The notes: a model not told the origin generated them from the sequence alone. 64,000 bases of DNA from Luteimicrobium album (GCF_030161555.1 NZ_BSUK01000001.1:744001-808000); one strand, 5' to 3'; counted from the stretch's first letter, positions 19,573 to 29,109 are shown. Program-made: numbers and translations.

Positions 19573-19942
19573 GGTTCGACCCGCGCGACGGCGTGCCCCG
19601 TCGCGCGCAGCGGCCCGGCACCCAGGGGACCCAGGCGTCCGACGACCGGGACCTCGACGTCGGCCGTGACCCAGTCGCCGTCGTGCGCGAGACGGACGGA
19701 GGTCCCTGAGCCGCCGACCCGCACCGCGGCGGCCCGCTGGGCGGCGGCGTCCTCACCGAGCGCGGCGCTGCGGGCGGCAGCCGACGCGGCGTCCACCGCG
19801 CGCAGCCGCGCGACGGACGCCGCGCCGACCGTGAGGACGAGCGCCAGCACCAGCACGACCGCGGGCAGCGCCACCGCGAGCTCCGCGGTGACGCTCCCCG
19901 CTCACGCCCCGGCGCTCGTGTCGTGGCCGCTCGTCCCGTCAT
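19569..19942 (-). CDS. TadE-family pilus protein
   Basis: 124 residues with one C restored on the + strand at 19896-19899. The corrected N-terminus, ERGSVTAELAVALPAVVLVL, is the classic TadE signature: a processing-type segment with Glu, then a helix. Without the correction the N-terminus (MTGRAATTRAPG) and the helix are in different frames. The rest is a small beta-rich exported domain ending GHAVARVEP. It overlaps the downstream Rv3654c-like gene and starts 10 bp after the DUF4244 gene. Minor pilin or assembly factor. Confidence 0.8.
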
Positions 19943-19952
19943 GGCGCCCGCC

Positions 19953-20267
19953 TCAGCCGACCGACAGGGCGGACGTGATGATGCCGAGGAGCAGTCCGCG
20001 CACCTCGGCGGACTTGAGGATCACGAGGAGCAGACCGGCGAAGCCGACGGCCGCGAGGGTCGCAATGGCGTACTCGGCGGTCGCCATCCCGGCTTCACGA
20101 CCGGCGGCGCGCAGGCGGCCCGACGTGGGTATGGCGAGCCTCCTGCGGGCGCGGGTGAGCCGGGCCCGGACGGCCGCCGTGAGCGTCTCGAGCGGGGTCC
20201 GGGTTCGACGCGCGGCGTCGACCGCCGGCCGTGGTCGCCGTGTGGGCGGGGTGTCGAGGGCGTGCAT
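19953..20267 (-). CDS. DUF4244 Flp-type pilin
   Basis: 104 residues. A long basic N-terminal region of about 60 residues is followed by EAGMATAEYAIATLAAVGFA, the prepilin-like G-M-A-T-A-E-Y processing and helix region, and ends ITSALSVG. The Glu at position 5 after the cut is the Flp-pilin hallmark. This is the likely main pilus subunit (Rv3656c type). The start ATG 20267 has GGAAGG upstream. A 104-bp gap separates it from the MFS gene, so it may have its own promoter. Confidence 0.85.
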   Translation of the reverse strand: MHALDTPPTRRPRPAVDAARRTRTPLETLTAAVRARLTRARRRLAIPTSGRLRAAGREAGMATAEYAIATLAAVGFAGLLLVILKSAEVRGLLLGIITSALSVG

Positions 20268-20371
20268 GGGTGTCCTTCCGTCGGGCGGCACGGCGTGCCG
20301 CGGGACGGCCAGACTGGCGGGTCGCCCGCACCCCCTGCGTGCGGGCGACCGGCCGCTGTGCACGACGCCGG

Positions 20372-21636
20372 TCAGGCGGGCACTGTGGGTGGCTCCCCGA
20401 CGGCGGCGACCGGGCTGTGGGCGCGCCGGAGCGCGACGAGGTTGAGCGCAGCGGCCGCGAGCAGGACGACGCCGGTGGCCACGAACACGGACCGGAGGCC
20501 GAGCTGTGCGGCGACGATCCCCCGAGCACCGGCCCGGCGCCCTGCCCCACGTACTGCGCGGACACGCCGTAGCCGAGGAGTCCGCCGACGGCGTCGGGTG
20601 GGGCGAGGTGCCGGACCGCGGCGGTCACGGACGGCAGCAGCCCGCCGAGGCTCAGCCCCAGCAGGACCCGCGCCACCCCGAGCTCGACGACGTTCGTCAC
20701 CACGGCCTGCACGAACGCGAGCAGCCCGGCCGCGAGCAGGCAGCCGACGACGACGCGCACGTGGCCGATGCGGTCGGCGAGCCGTCCGACCCGGGGTGCG
20801 GCGAGGATGCTGCCCACGCTGGTGAGGGCGACGAGGATCCCGGCGACGCCTGCGGCGTGGGTGCGCTGCCCCAGGTCCCCGACGTACACGGTGACGACGG
20901 GTTCGATCGACATCGTCGCGAGCAGCAGCAGGCTCGAGGTGGCGAGCAGGACGAGGACGGCGCCGCGGTGGTCGACCTGCGCCCAGACCCCGGCCCGACG
21001 GCGCCCGCGCACCCGGGGCGCACGGGCGGCCGGCCGGTCCTCGCGGAGCAGGAAGAGGGTCGCCAGGAACGCGAGGAAGATGAGGCCTCCCGCGACGAGG
21101 AACGTCGGCCGCACCCCGACCCAGCCGGGCACGAACCCACCGACCAGCGGCCCGACGACGTTGCCCGCGAGCACGCCCGAGGACACGACGCCGAGCGCCC
21201 AGGCGCTGCGGTGGGACGGGGTCTGCGCAGCGACGAGGATCGTGGCGCCCGACGCGTACCCGCCGAGGACACCGACGAGCAGGCGGACCGCGACGAGCTG
21301 GTCGACGGTCTGGACGAACCCGAGCAGCGAGATCGCGACGGACATCCCGAGACTGGCCCGGACCAGCATCGACTTGCGGCCGAACCGGTCGCCGAGCCTG
21401 CCCCAGAGGGGCGCGGTGAGCGCGGCGGTCAGGAAGCACGCCCCGTACGCGATGCCCGACCAGCGCACGACGGCCGCGTCGCTCTCGACCCCGAGCTCGC
21501 GCACGAAGACGGGCAGGAACGGCACGAGGAGCGTCATGGCGACGATCGTGGTGAACGCGCCGACGGTCGCGACCGCGAGGTTGCGACGCCAGGAGGGATG
21601 CTCAGCGGTGGGGGTCTCGAGGCTCGGTGCGGTCAC
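20372..21636 (-). CDS. MFS transporter, 12-TM drug-exporter type, inside the pilus locus
   Basis: 421 residues with one C restored at 20519-20523; without it the last 50 residues go out of frame. The loop 2-3 motif GRLGDRFGRKSMLV and the helix 5 region VVGPLVGGFVPGW mark the drug:H+ antiporter (DHA1) group. Halves match: RVGRLADRIGHVRVV is the second loop. The start GTG 21636 (VTAPSLETPT) follows AAGGGGA. It has its own upstream palindrome and AT-rich patch. It breaks the usual tadC-to-pilin continuity, which suggests later insertion. Substrate unknown. Confidence 0.85.
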
Positions 21637-21679
21637 TCCCCTTGTCTACACCCGCCGTCCGTGTGGCGATACATTTACG

Positions 21680-21692
21680 CTCACTATGTGAG
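21680..21692 (-). promoter_or_regulatory. Palindrome in the MFS upstream region
   Basis: CTCACTATGTGAG is a perfect 5-bp-arm palindrome 44 bp upstream of the MFS start, next to an AT-rich stretch (GTAAATGTAT on the minus strand) that stands out in this high-GC sequence. It could be the operator of a repressor controlling the exporter. Confidence 0.35.
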
Positions 21693-21700
21693 ACGCCAGG

Positions 21701-21729
21701 AGAAGGGCCCGCGGAATCTCGGGCCTTCT
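21701..21729 (-). terminator. Hairpin after tadC
   Basis: AGAAGGGCCCG (21701-21711) pairs with CGGGCCTTCT (21720-21729) across an 8-nt loop, with one bulged G. It lies 22 bp after the tadC stop and would end the tadA-C transcript before the MFS gene. Confidence 0.6.
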
Positions 21730-21750
21730 GACGAGCGAAACATCCTCGCT

Positions 21751-22545
21751 TCACCCGCTCCGCAGCAGCCCGGCGCCGTACGACACGAGCACCGGCACCA
21801 GCCCCACGAGCACGAACGCCGGCAGGTAGCAGAGCCCGAGCGGGAGGACGAGACGGACCCCCAGCCGGCCTGCCGCCGTCGCGGACCGTTCGGCCCGGTC
21901 GCGCCGGAGCCGATCCGTCGCCGCGCGCAGCGCAGGCTCGGGCGGCGACCCGTGCTCCCACGTGGGGCGCAACGCGTCGCACACCACGCGCGCGACTCCG
22001 GCCCCCGCGGCTCGCCGGCCAGGGTGCGCTCCGCCTCGACCTGCGCCCCGCGGGCCGGTGCCACGCGGGACAGAGCCGCGCGGGACCGGCCGGTCCGCCG
22101 ACCACGCGTCGTCCCACCCGGCGCCGAGGGCGAGCCGCGACGCCGCGGACCGCAGGGCCTCCCCGTCCGGCCCGACGAGCGCTGCCCCCACCGCGTCGAG
22201 GGCCCGCACAACGCTCGCACCCGACCGGCACGCGGCCGCGACGAGCGCGAGCACGACCTCGCCGTCGACCCGGCCGTCCGGCCCACCCACCTCGCCCGGG
22301 CCACGCACCCCGTCCGCCCCACGTCCCCCGCCCAGCCCCCGCGCGCCTGGCCCGCCGGCGCCACCTGACCCGCCGCCGTCGGGCACGCCGCCGTCGGGCA
22401 CGCCGCCGTCGGGCACGCCGCCGTCTGGCCCGCCGCCGACCAACGCTCTCGCACGCTCCACGGCGGCGTCGCCGCGCACCCACCACGGCGCGAGCGCCAC
22501 GAGCGCGAGGACAGCGGTCGCGACACCCGCCCCCATCCCGCTCAC
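21751..22545 (-). CDS. tadC: TadC-like type II/IV pilus assembly membrane protein
   Basis: 264 residues. An N-terminal helix (GVATAVLALVALAPWWV) is followed by a Gly/Pro-rich stretch carrying a 15-bp tandem repeat, then VDGEVVLALVAAACRSGASV, LALGAGWDDAW, and the C-terminal pair of helices GVRLVLPLGLCYLPAFVLVG. That last segment is diagnostic of TadB/TadC (T2SF domain) proteins. The region PVPRGSVPRGTG...GRRAAGAG looks unlike the family, so two compensating base errors there are possible. GTG 22545 overlaps the tadB stop; ATG 22536 is an alternative. Confidence 0.78.
   Translation of the reverse strand: MSGMGAGVATAVLALVALAPWWVRGDAAVERARALVGGGPDGGVPDGGVPDGGVPDGGGSGGAGGPGARGLGGGRGADGVRGPGEVGGPDGRVDGEVVLALVAAACRSGASVVRALDAVGAALVGPDGEALRSAASRLALGAGWDDAWSADRPVPRGSVPRGTGPRGAGRGGAHPGRRAAGAGVARVVCDALRPTWEHGSPPEPALRAATDRLRRDRAERSATAAGRLGVRLVLPLGLCYLPAFVLVGLVPVLVSYGAGLLRSG
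22371..22440 (-). repeat. 15-bp tandem repeats in tadC
   Basis: Units of CGCCGCCGTCGGGCA begin at 22371, 22386 and 22401 (identical), 22416 (2 changes) and 22431 (partial). On the minus strand they encode repeated Gly-Val-Pro-Asp-Gly in the linker after the first helix. Confidence 0.9.
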
Positions 22546-23185
22546 GCCTCCTCGCCCGCCGCGCGCGCAGCCCCACGAGCGCGCCGGTCCACCGGCGCCC
22601 GACGAGCACGAGCGCTGCCGCGGCGAGGAGCGCGAGCGTCCCGATCCCGCCCCCGAGCAGCACCCCGACGGGGTCGGCGCCGAGCGCGTATCCGAGCAGC
22701 AGCCCCGCGCCGGGCAGCCAGGCGAGGACGCGCGCCGTGGCCCGCGGCCCGGCGAGCGCCGTCTCTCGCGCGACCCGTGCGGCGTCCTCGGCGAGGGTCG
22801 CCTCGACGACGTCGTCGAGCACGGCGGCGAGCGGTGCCCCGACGTCGACGGCCAGCCGCACCCCCGCGACCACCGCGGGCACCACGCGCGGCGCCCCGAG
22901 GACGCGGACCGCGTCCCGGGCGTCGGGGACGCCCTGCGCGTCGCACCGCACCCCGACGGCGTCCCACGCACGACCCGGCGGCAGCCCGGACCGCAGCAGC
23001 GCGGCGACCTGGGTCACGACGACCACCGCGTCACCCGCGGTCGCGTCGACCCGCCGCCGGCGCCGGACGGCACCGATCGCCCCCGGCGTCGCGTCGTCCA
23101 CGAGCATGTCCGCCCCGCGTCCATGCCTCCCGAGCAGGGCGCGGACCGCGACGGCGACCAGGACCCCCACGAGCACCGCCGTCAC
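22542..23185 (-). CDS. tadB: TadB-like type II/IV pilus assembly membrane protein
   Basis: 214 residues with one C restored at 22571-22574, which moves the end to a TGA overlapping the tadC GTG, exactly as at the other gene junctions. VTAVLVGVLVAVAVRALLG is the first helix. Then VVVVTQVAALLRSGLPPGRAW, a T2SF-type cytosolic helical region, VDVGAPLAAVLDDVVEATLA and two C-terminal helices (WLPGAGLLLGYALG and TLALLAAAALVLVG). With TadC it forms the inner-membrane platform worked by TadA. Confidence 0.82.
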
Positions 23186-24339
23186 GGCTCGACCACCTCC
23201 CACCGCGGGCCGCGCCGCGGGACGCTCGCGCCGCCGCCCCAGGTCGCGGCGGCCTCGACGACGAGCTCCCCGCGCCCGTCGCGCCCCACGGCACCCAGCT
23301 CGGCGACGTAGCGCACCCGCGTCACGGGGTCGCGGCGCAGGTGCACGACGACGTCGAGGGCGCTCGCGGCCTGCGCGGCCACCGCGTCGCGGCCGAGCCC
23401 TGCGAGCGCGGCGAGCGCCTCGAGGCGTGCGGGGACGTCGGCGGCGGTGTTGGCGTGCACCGTGGCCATGCCGCCGTCGTGCCCGGTGTTGAGCGCGAGC
23501 AGCACGTCCCGGACCTCGACGCCGCGGCACTCGCCCAGGACGATCCGGTCGGGCCGCATCCGGAGCGCGTTGCGCACGAGCTCGTCGAGCCCGACGGCCC
23601 CCGACCCCTCGACGTTGGCGCGCCGGGTGCACAGGTGGACGACGTGCGGGTGCCCGGGCGCGAGCTCGCGGGCCTCCTCGACGCACACCACCCGCTCGGA
23701 CGCCGGGACGAGCCCGAGGAGCGCGGCGAGCAGCGTCGTCTTGCCCGTGCCGGTCGCCCCGGACACGAGGACGTTCGCCCGACGCCGCACGAGCCCCTCC
23801 AGCGCGGGCGCCCAGGAGCACGGCAGCGCGCCTCGGGCGACGAGCTCGTCGAGCGTGAACGACCGCGGCCGGTGCGTCCGCAGCGAGATCGCGGCGCCGT
23901 CCTCGCACAGCGGCGCGACCACCGCATGGAGTCGCGTCCCGTCGGGCAGGCGCGCGTCGACCGTGGGCTGCTGGTCGTCGAGCCTCGTCCCCGACGCCGC
24001 CGCGAGCCGGACCGCGAGCGCCCGCACGTCCCGAGGCCCGCCGAGGCGGTGCGCCCAGCGGGCGAGGCCTGCGCCGCGGTCGAACCAGACCGTGCCGTCG
24101 GGGTTGACGAGGACGTCGGTCACGTCCGCGTCGTCGAGCAGCGGCTGGACGGCGCCCGCCCCGACGAGCTCGGCCCGCACCTGCCGGGCCAGCCCCGCGA
24201 GCACCTGGGACCCGACGACCCGGCCGCTGCGGCGCAGCGCGTCCTCGACCTCGCCGAGCGTGGGTGTGCCCCCGGCGTCGCCGAGGGCTGCCCGCACCTG
24301 GTCGACGAGCGCCCCGTCCGGCCCGGTGTCCACGCTCAC
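23182..24339 (-). CDS. tadA: TadA/CpaF secretion ATPase
   Basis: 385 residues, frame intact. A hexameric ATPase that powers pilus assembly. Walker A GATGTGKTT is at 194-202; the Asp box is CVEEARELAPGHPHVV; Walker B is PDRIVLGECRGVE; the His box is HDGGMATVHANTAADVP. The N-terminal domain has DDADVTDVLVNPDGTVWFDR, typical of CpaF. Both ends overlap neighbours by GTGA (Ssd upstream, TadB downstream), so ssd-tadA-tadB-tadC are one operon. Confidence 0.93.
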   Translation of the reverse strand: MSVDTGPDGALVDQVRAALGDAGGTPTLGEVEDALRRSGRVVGSQVLAGLARQVRAELVGAGAVQPLLDDADVTDVLVNPDGTVWFDRGAGLARWAHRLGGPRDVRALAVRLAAASGTRLDDQQPTVDARLPDGTRLHAVVAPLCEDGAAISLRTHRPRSFTLDELVARGALPCSWAPALEGLVRRRANVLVSGATGTGKTTLLAALLGLVPASERVVCVEEARELAPGHPHVVHLCTRRANVEGSGAVGLDELVRNALRMRPDRIVLGECRGVEVRDVLLALNTGHDGGMATVHANTAADVPARLEALAALAGLGRDAVAAQAASALDVVVHLRRDPVTRVRYVAELGAVGRDGRGELVVEAAATWGGGASVPRRGPRWEVVEP

Positions 24340-25102
24340 CGGTCCACCCTCGCGACGGCTACGTCCAGCACCCGCTCGGCCGCACGACGCAGCGCGGTGC
24401 CGTGCCCGACGGGCGGTCCGTCACCCCGTTCGACGGCGGCCCGCGCCCCGCGGACCCGGCCGACGTGCGCGGCGACGGGGATGTCGAGAGCGGTGGCGAC
24501 GTCGTCGGGGGCGAGGCGCCCGGGCGCAGGCCCGCAGGTGACGACGAGCTCGACCGGCTCGACGGCACCGACGGGCGCACCCGTCCGCACGGCGCGCCAC
24601 GCGAGCGCTCCGGCGAGCCCGGGCACGGTCAACGGCACGACGAGCACCACGTGCGTCGCGGCGTCGGGCACCTCGCCCCGGCCGGCGTCCACGACGACCG
24701 TCCGGTGCCGCGCGGTCAGAGCACGGAGCACGTCCGCGGCCACCGTTCGGTCAGGCGGCGCAGGGCGCCGGCGGTCGGCGCTGAGGACGCCGACGCCGCG
24801 TCGGTGCGGGAGCGACGACGCCAGCAGGTCCGGGTCGACGTCGCCGCGGGCGGCCGCGAGGTCGGGCCAGCGCGCCCCCTCGCTGCCCTCGAGCCCGAGG
24901 AGGACGTCGATCCCGCCGCCCCCGCGAGGTCGACGAGCGCGGCGCCGTCGCGCGCGGCCACCGCCAGCGCGACGGCGAGGCTCGACGCCCCGACCCCGCC
25001 GACCGCACCGACGACCGCGAGGACGAGCCCGCCGCTCGGCTCCCCGCGCGTCGAGGACGACCGGCCGAGCAGCGACGAGACGGTTCCGGGAGCGAGCACC
25101 AT
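24336..25102 (-). CDS. Septum-site/CpaE-like P-loop protein (Ssd, Rv3660c type)
   Basis: 255 residues with one C restored at 24919-24923. AVVGAVGGVGASSLAVALAV is the deviant Walker A of the MinD/CpaE family, followed by LVDLAG and GIDVLLGLEG. HRTVVVDAGRGEVPDAATHV is the Walker B-like strand. The receiver-like domain of full CpaE is absent, as in mycobacterial Ssd. It heads the pilus operon and probably positions the machine, or regulates it. The start ATG 25102 faces the HAD gene divergently. Confidence 0.8.
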
Positions 25103-25196
25103 GCGCGACAGCCTGACCCACCCAGCCCCGCCGCCTCCTCAGGTCGGCGCACGGATGTGCACAGGATCCCCCGCGCTTCGCCCTGTGGTCGACGGT

Positions 25197-25213
25197 GGGT
25201 ACCCGGATACCCT
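25197..25213 (+). promoter_or_regulatory. Leaderless promoter and palindrome of the HAD gene
   Basis: TACCCT (25208-25213) ends 6 nt before GTG 25220. It is part of the perfect palindrome GGGTA-N6-TACCC (25197-25212), so a regulator could bind over the -10. Confidence 0.45.
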
Positions 25214-25219
25214 CGCATC

Positions 25220-26004
25220 GTGACGAAAGCGACGGCGGCGGCGTTCTTCGACCTCGACAAGACGATCATCGCGACGACCTCCACCTCGGCGTTCGCCCGT
25301 GACTTCTACGCCCACGGCCTCGTCTCGCGCGCCGACGCCCTGCGCAGCGCCTACGCGCACTTCCTGTACCTCGTCGGGAGCGCAGACGCCGACCAGACCG
25401 AGCGCCTGCGCGCCCAGCTCAGCACCCTCGTTGCCGGGTGGGACGTCGCGCAGGTCAAGGAGATCGTCGCCGACGCCCTCGACTCGACGATCAACCCGCA
25501 CGTCTACCAGGAGGCCGTCGAGCTGATCCGCCGCCACCACGACGCCGGGCTCGACGTGATCATCGTGTCCGCGTCGGCGTCGGAGCTCGTCGAGCCGATC
25601 GCCGCGGTCCTCGGCGCGGACGGGTTCGTCGCGACCCGCATGGAGATCGCCCGCGGCCACTACACCGGCAAGATCGACTTCTACGCGTACGGCGAGCACA
25701 AGGGTGAGGCGATCCGGGAGCTCGCCGCGCGGCGCGGCTACGACCTCGGCGCCAGCTACGCCTACTCGGACTCCATCACCGACCTGCCGATGCTGGGCGT
25801 CGTCGGGCACGCGTTCGCCGTGAACCCCGACAAGGCGCTGCGGGCCGCCGCGCTCGAACGTGGCTGGGGGTCCTCGCGTTCGGGCGTGCCGTGACCCTCC
25901 GGTCAGCCCTCACGTCCCGACCCGCGCTCGCCGTGGCCGGAGCGATGACGCTCGCCGGGGTGGGCGCCGTCGTCTGGCGGGCGCTGCGCCGACGGAGCGC
26001 CTGA
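25220..26004 (+). CDS. HAD-IB family hydrolase (SerB-like phosphatase, Rv3661 type)
   Basis: 261 residues with one G restored at 25866-25870. The uncorrected frame stops at 25894; the corrected one adds GVLAFGRAVTLRSALTSRPA and a C-terminal helix (AVAGAMTLAGVGAVVW), as in actinobacterial homologues. The catalytic motif FFDLDKT has Asp11 and Asp13. Motif II is VIIVSASASELVEP, then KGEAIRELA and YSDSITDLPML (acidic pair). It is a phosphomonoesterase, probably bound to the membrane by its tail. The position beside the pilus ATPase is conserved in Actinobacteria. Confidence 0.88.
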
Positions 26005-26309
26005 GACCGCACCGGGACGCCTGGGCAACGGTCGAACACGCTGTGCGCTCGAACACGGTGTGCACGTTCGTGCTTCCACCCGGCCACGGGTTGAGTTCCG
26101 CGCGCCGTCGGCGTCCCATGGAGGGACAGCACCACAGAGCGGGAGCGGGACCCACGCCCGACCTGTCCGTCTACGTGACACGTCGACCGGGACGCCAGGA
26201 CACGTTCCACGGCCACCCGTCGCGACGGCTTCGACGACACGGCGCCTGATCCCCGCCCCGCAACGCTGGCGACGTCGGCGTCCCCGGTCCGGGGCGCCGC
26301 CTTCGTGTC
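26005..26309. other. Intergenic stretch with a pair of direct repeats, no gene seen
   Basis: 305 bp between the end of the HAD gene and the end of the methyltransferase gene. It holds two 15-bp direct repeats (TCGAACACGCTGTGC at 26032 and TCGAACACGGTGTGC at 26049, period 17). No reading frame with convincing codon use, RNA gene or clear terminator is visible. Confidence 0.5.
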
Positions 26310-26921
26310 TCAGGCGGAGACCTCGCCTTCATAGAGGTGGAAGAAGACCCGGGGCATCGCAGGCTCCGACGTTGCCATGCGGACGACGTGCAGCCCTGCC
26401 TCCTCGCACATAGCCGGGACGTCGCGGTCCAGATGGCAGCCACCGGCGAGGTGGGGCCACCACCTGGTGGTGCTCCGCTGCCGACGCGCGACCCGCTCCT
26501 CACCCGCGAGACCGTGCTCGAGCAGGTGCAGCGTCCCGCCCGGTCGGAGCACCCTTGCCACCTCGCACAGCGCGGCAACGGGATCGGGGACCGTGCACAG
26601 CGTGAACGTCGTGAGCGCGAAGTCGACGCTCGCGTCGTCGAGCGGGATGGATTGGGCGTCCGCTCCGGCCCGGAGGACCTGCACGGGGGACGCTGCTCGC
26701 AGCGTCCCGGACCGGCTCCACGCCGCGTCCGAGGGGTCGACGGCCAGGACGCGCCGCACGCCCGCCGGATACCAAGGCACGTTCGTCCCGGTCCCGAACC
26801 CGATCTCGAGGACCGTTCCCGCCAGCCCCGCGCACACACGCTCGCGGTACGACGACACCGTGCGCGAGCCGAGCAGCCGCGCGGCGACGCGCGCGACGAC
26901 CTGGTCGTCCCACCATCCCAT
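26310..26921 (-). CDS. Class I SAM-dependent methyltransferase (UbiE/Methyltransf_11 type)
   Basis: 203 residues. Motif I VLEIGFGTGTN is at 37-47, the acidic end of strand 2 is in RRVLAVDPSD, and motif III is VARVLRPGGTLHLLEHG. The C-terminal LAGGCHLDRDVPAMCEEAG is common in small actinobacterial methyltransferases of unknown substrate. The start ATG 26921 is chosen for its GAGGAGG 5 nt upstream, though the frame stays open to 26987. It is divergent from acs. Confidence 0.85.
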   Translation of the reverse strand: MGWWDDQVVARVAARLLGSRTVSSYRERVCAGLAGTVLEIGFGTGTNVPWYPAGVRRVLAVDPSDAAWSRSGTLRAASPVQVLRAGADAQSIPLDDASVDFALTTFTLCTVPDPVAALCEVARVLRPGGTLHLLEHGLAGEERVARRQRSTTRWWPHLAGGCHLDRDVPAMCEEAGLHVVRMATSEPAMPRVFFHLYEGEVSA

Positions 26922-27013
26922 GCGGCCTCCTCGCCCGTGACGCGACCATCGTCGCGCGATGAGGCGCGGTCCGTCGACCACCGGCATTTGCGACCACCCC
27001 GACCGAATGCAGG

Positions 27014-27042
27014 TACAGTGCAGGCGACGTGACCGCCGTCAC
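27014..27042 (+). promoter_or_regulatory. acs promoter region with a CRP/GlxR-like site
   Basis: TACAGT (27014-27019) fits a -10. GTGACCGCCGTCAC (27029-27042) matches the TGTGA-N6-TCACA core of CRP/GlxR-type cAMP receptor proteins exactly in its inner half-sites. Its place just downstream of the -10 suggests repression, or activation of a more downstream promoter. Confidence 0.45.
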
Positions 27043-27105
27043 CCGGGCGCACTACGCTCGCGGGACGACGACCGCACCAGAGTCGATGCGAATACGGAGG
27101 ACGAC

Positions 27106-29109
27106 GTGCCCGAGAACTCGAGCCTCGAGAACCTGCTCACGGAGACCCGGAGCTTCCCACCCAGCCCCGAGTTCGCCGCGCAGGCGAACGCCCAGGCAGG
27201 CATGTACGACGAGGCGCGCGCCGACCGGCTCGCGTTCTGGGCGAAGCAGGCCAACGAGCTGCTCACCTGGAAGACCCCGTTCACCCAGACCCTCGACTGG
27301 TCCGATGCGCCCGTCGCACGCTGGTTCGCCGACGGCACGCTGAACGCCGCGTACAACGCGGTCGACCGGCACGTCGAGGCGGGCCGGGGCGACCGGGTCG
27401 CGATCCACTTCGAGGGCGAGCCCGGCGACACCCGCACCGTCACCTACGCCGACCTGCAGCGCGAGGTCTCGCGGGCCGCGAACGCGATCGCCGCGCTGGG
27501 CGTCGAGTCGGGCGACCGCGTGGTCATCTACCTGCCGATGCTCGTCGAGTCGGTCGTCGCGATGCTCGCGTGCGCGCGCCTCGGCGCCCCGCACTCCGTC
27601 GTGTTCGGCGGGTTCTCCGCGGACGCCCTGCGCAGCCGCATCGCCGACGCCGAGGCCAAGCTCGTCATCACCGCCGACGGCGGCTACCGGCGCGGCGCAC
27701 CGTCCGCCCTCAAGCCCGCGGTCGACGAGGCGCTCGAGCCCCGCGACGGCGAGGCACCGACGACCGTCGAGCACGTCCTCGTCGTCAAGCGCACCGGCCA
27801 GGACACGGCCTGGACCGAGGGCCGCGACATCTGGTGGGACGACGCGCTCGAGTCCGCCGACGTGCGTCACGAACCTGTGTGGGTCGAGGCCGAGCACCCG
27901 CTGTACATCCTCCACACGTCGGGGACGACGGGGAAGCCGAAGGGCATCCTCCACACGACCGGCGGCTACCTCACGCAGGCCGCGTTCACGCACAAGAACG
28001 TGTTCGACCTCAAGGCCGAGACCGACGTCTACTGGTGCACCGCGGACATCGGCTGGGTCACCGGCCACTCGTACGTCGTCTACGGGCCGCTCATCAACGG
28101 CGCGACCCAGCTCATCTACGAGGGCACCCCCGACACCCCGCACCGCGGCCGCTGGTGGGAGCTCGTCGAGAAGTACAAGGTCTCGATCCTGTACACGGCT
28201 CCGACAGCCATCCGCACGTGCATGAAGTGGGGCGAGGACATCCCCGCGAAGTTCGACCTGTCGTCGCTGCGGGTCCTCGGCTCGGTGGGCGAGCCCATCA
28301 ACCCCGAGGCGTGGATGTGGTACCGCCGCGTCATCGGCGGCGACAAGGCGCCGATCGTCGACACGTGGTGGCAGACCGAGACCGGCGCCATCATGATCTC
28401 CCCGCTCCCCGGCGTCACCGCGACGAAGCCCGGCTCCGCCCAGGTGCCGCTGCCCGGCATCGTCGCGGACGTCGTCGACGACGAGGCGCACTCCGTCCCG
28501 AACGGCGGCGGCGGGTACCTCGTCCTGTCCGAGCCGTGGCCTTCCATGCTGCGCGGCATCTGGGGCGACCTCGAGCGCTACAAGGACACGTACTGGTCGC
28601 GGTTCCCCGGCATCTACTTCGCGGGCGACGGCGCCAAGAAGGACGACGACGGCGACATCTGGCTGCTCGGCCGGGTCGACGACGTCATGAACGTGTCCGG
28701 GCACCGGCTCTCGACCACCGAGATCGAGTCGGCGCTCGTGTCGCACGAGATCGTCGCCGAGGCCGCCGTCGTGGGCGCCGCGGACGAGACCACCGGCCAG
28801 GCCGTCGTCGCGTTCGTGATCCTGCGCGGCGAGCACGCCGACCGGGCCGCGACCGAGGACGGCTCGACCGAGGTCCAGACGGCGCTGCGCAACCACGTCG
28901 CCAAGGAGATCGGGCCGATCGCGAAGCCGCGCCGCATCCTCGTCGTCCCGGAGCTCCCCAAGACCCGGTCCGGCAAGATCATGCGCCGCCTGCTGCGCGA
29001 CGTCGCGGAGAACCGCACCGTCGGCGACGCGACCACCCTCGCCGACTCGTCCGTCATGGACCTCATCTCGGCCGGGCTCGCGGGACCCGCGGCGTCGTCG
29101 GAGGACTGA
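27106..29109 (+). CDS. acs: Acetyl-CoA synthetase
   Basis: 667 residues, usual length. Converts acetate, ATP and CoA to acetyl-CoA through acetyl-AMP. The start GTG 27106 has CGGAGGA 4 nt upstream. P-loop-like motif TSGTTGKPKG is at 271-280, YWCTADIGWVTGHSYVVYGP follows, and DTWWQTETG is the A5 motif. PKTRSGKIMRR has Lys624, the residue acetylated by Pat-type enzymes to switch the enzyme off. A CRP/GlxR-like site upstream agrees with cAMP control of acs known in mycobacteria and E. coli. Confidence 0.96.
   Translation: MPENSSLENLLTETRSFPPSPEFAAQANAQAGMYDEARADRLAFWAKQANELLTWKTPFTQTLDWSDAPVARWFADGTLNAAYNAVDRHVEAGRGDRVAIHFEGEPGDTRTVTYADLQREVSRAANAIAALGVESGDRVVIYLPMLVESVVAMLACARLGAPHSVVFGGFSADALRSRIADAEAKLVITADGGYRRGAPSALKPAVDEALEPRDGEAPTTVEHVLVVKRTGQDTAWTEGRDIWWDDALESADVRHEPVWVEAEHPLYILHTSGTTGKPKGILHTTGGYLTQAAFTHKNVFDLKAETDVYWCTADIGWVTGHSYVVYGPLINGATQLIYEGTPDTPHRGRWWELVEKYKVSILYTAPTAIRTCMKWGEDIPAKFDLSSLRVLGSVGEPINPEAWMWYRRVIGGDKAPIVDTWWQTETGAIMISPLPGVTATKPGSAQVPLPGIVADVVDDEAHSVPNGGGGYLVLSEPWPSMLRGIWGDLERYKDTYWSRFPGIYFAGDGAKKDDDGDIWLLGRVDDVMNVSGHRLSTTEIESALVSHEIVAEAAVVGAADETTGQAVVAFVILRGEHADRAATEDGSTEVQTALRNHVAKEIGPIAKPRRILVVPELPKTRSGKIMRRLLRDVAENRTVGDATTLADSSVMDLISAGLAGPAASSED

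Noticed and set aside
22371-22440. Possible CRISPR array
   Set aside because: The repeats are 15 bp, contiguous without spacers, and lie in the tadC coding frame.
26032-26063. LexA/SOS box
   Set aside because: TCGAACA half-sites are in direct, not inverted, order; the mirrored GTTCGA half at the correct spacing is missing.
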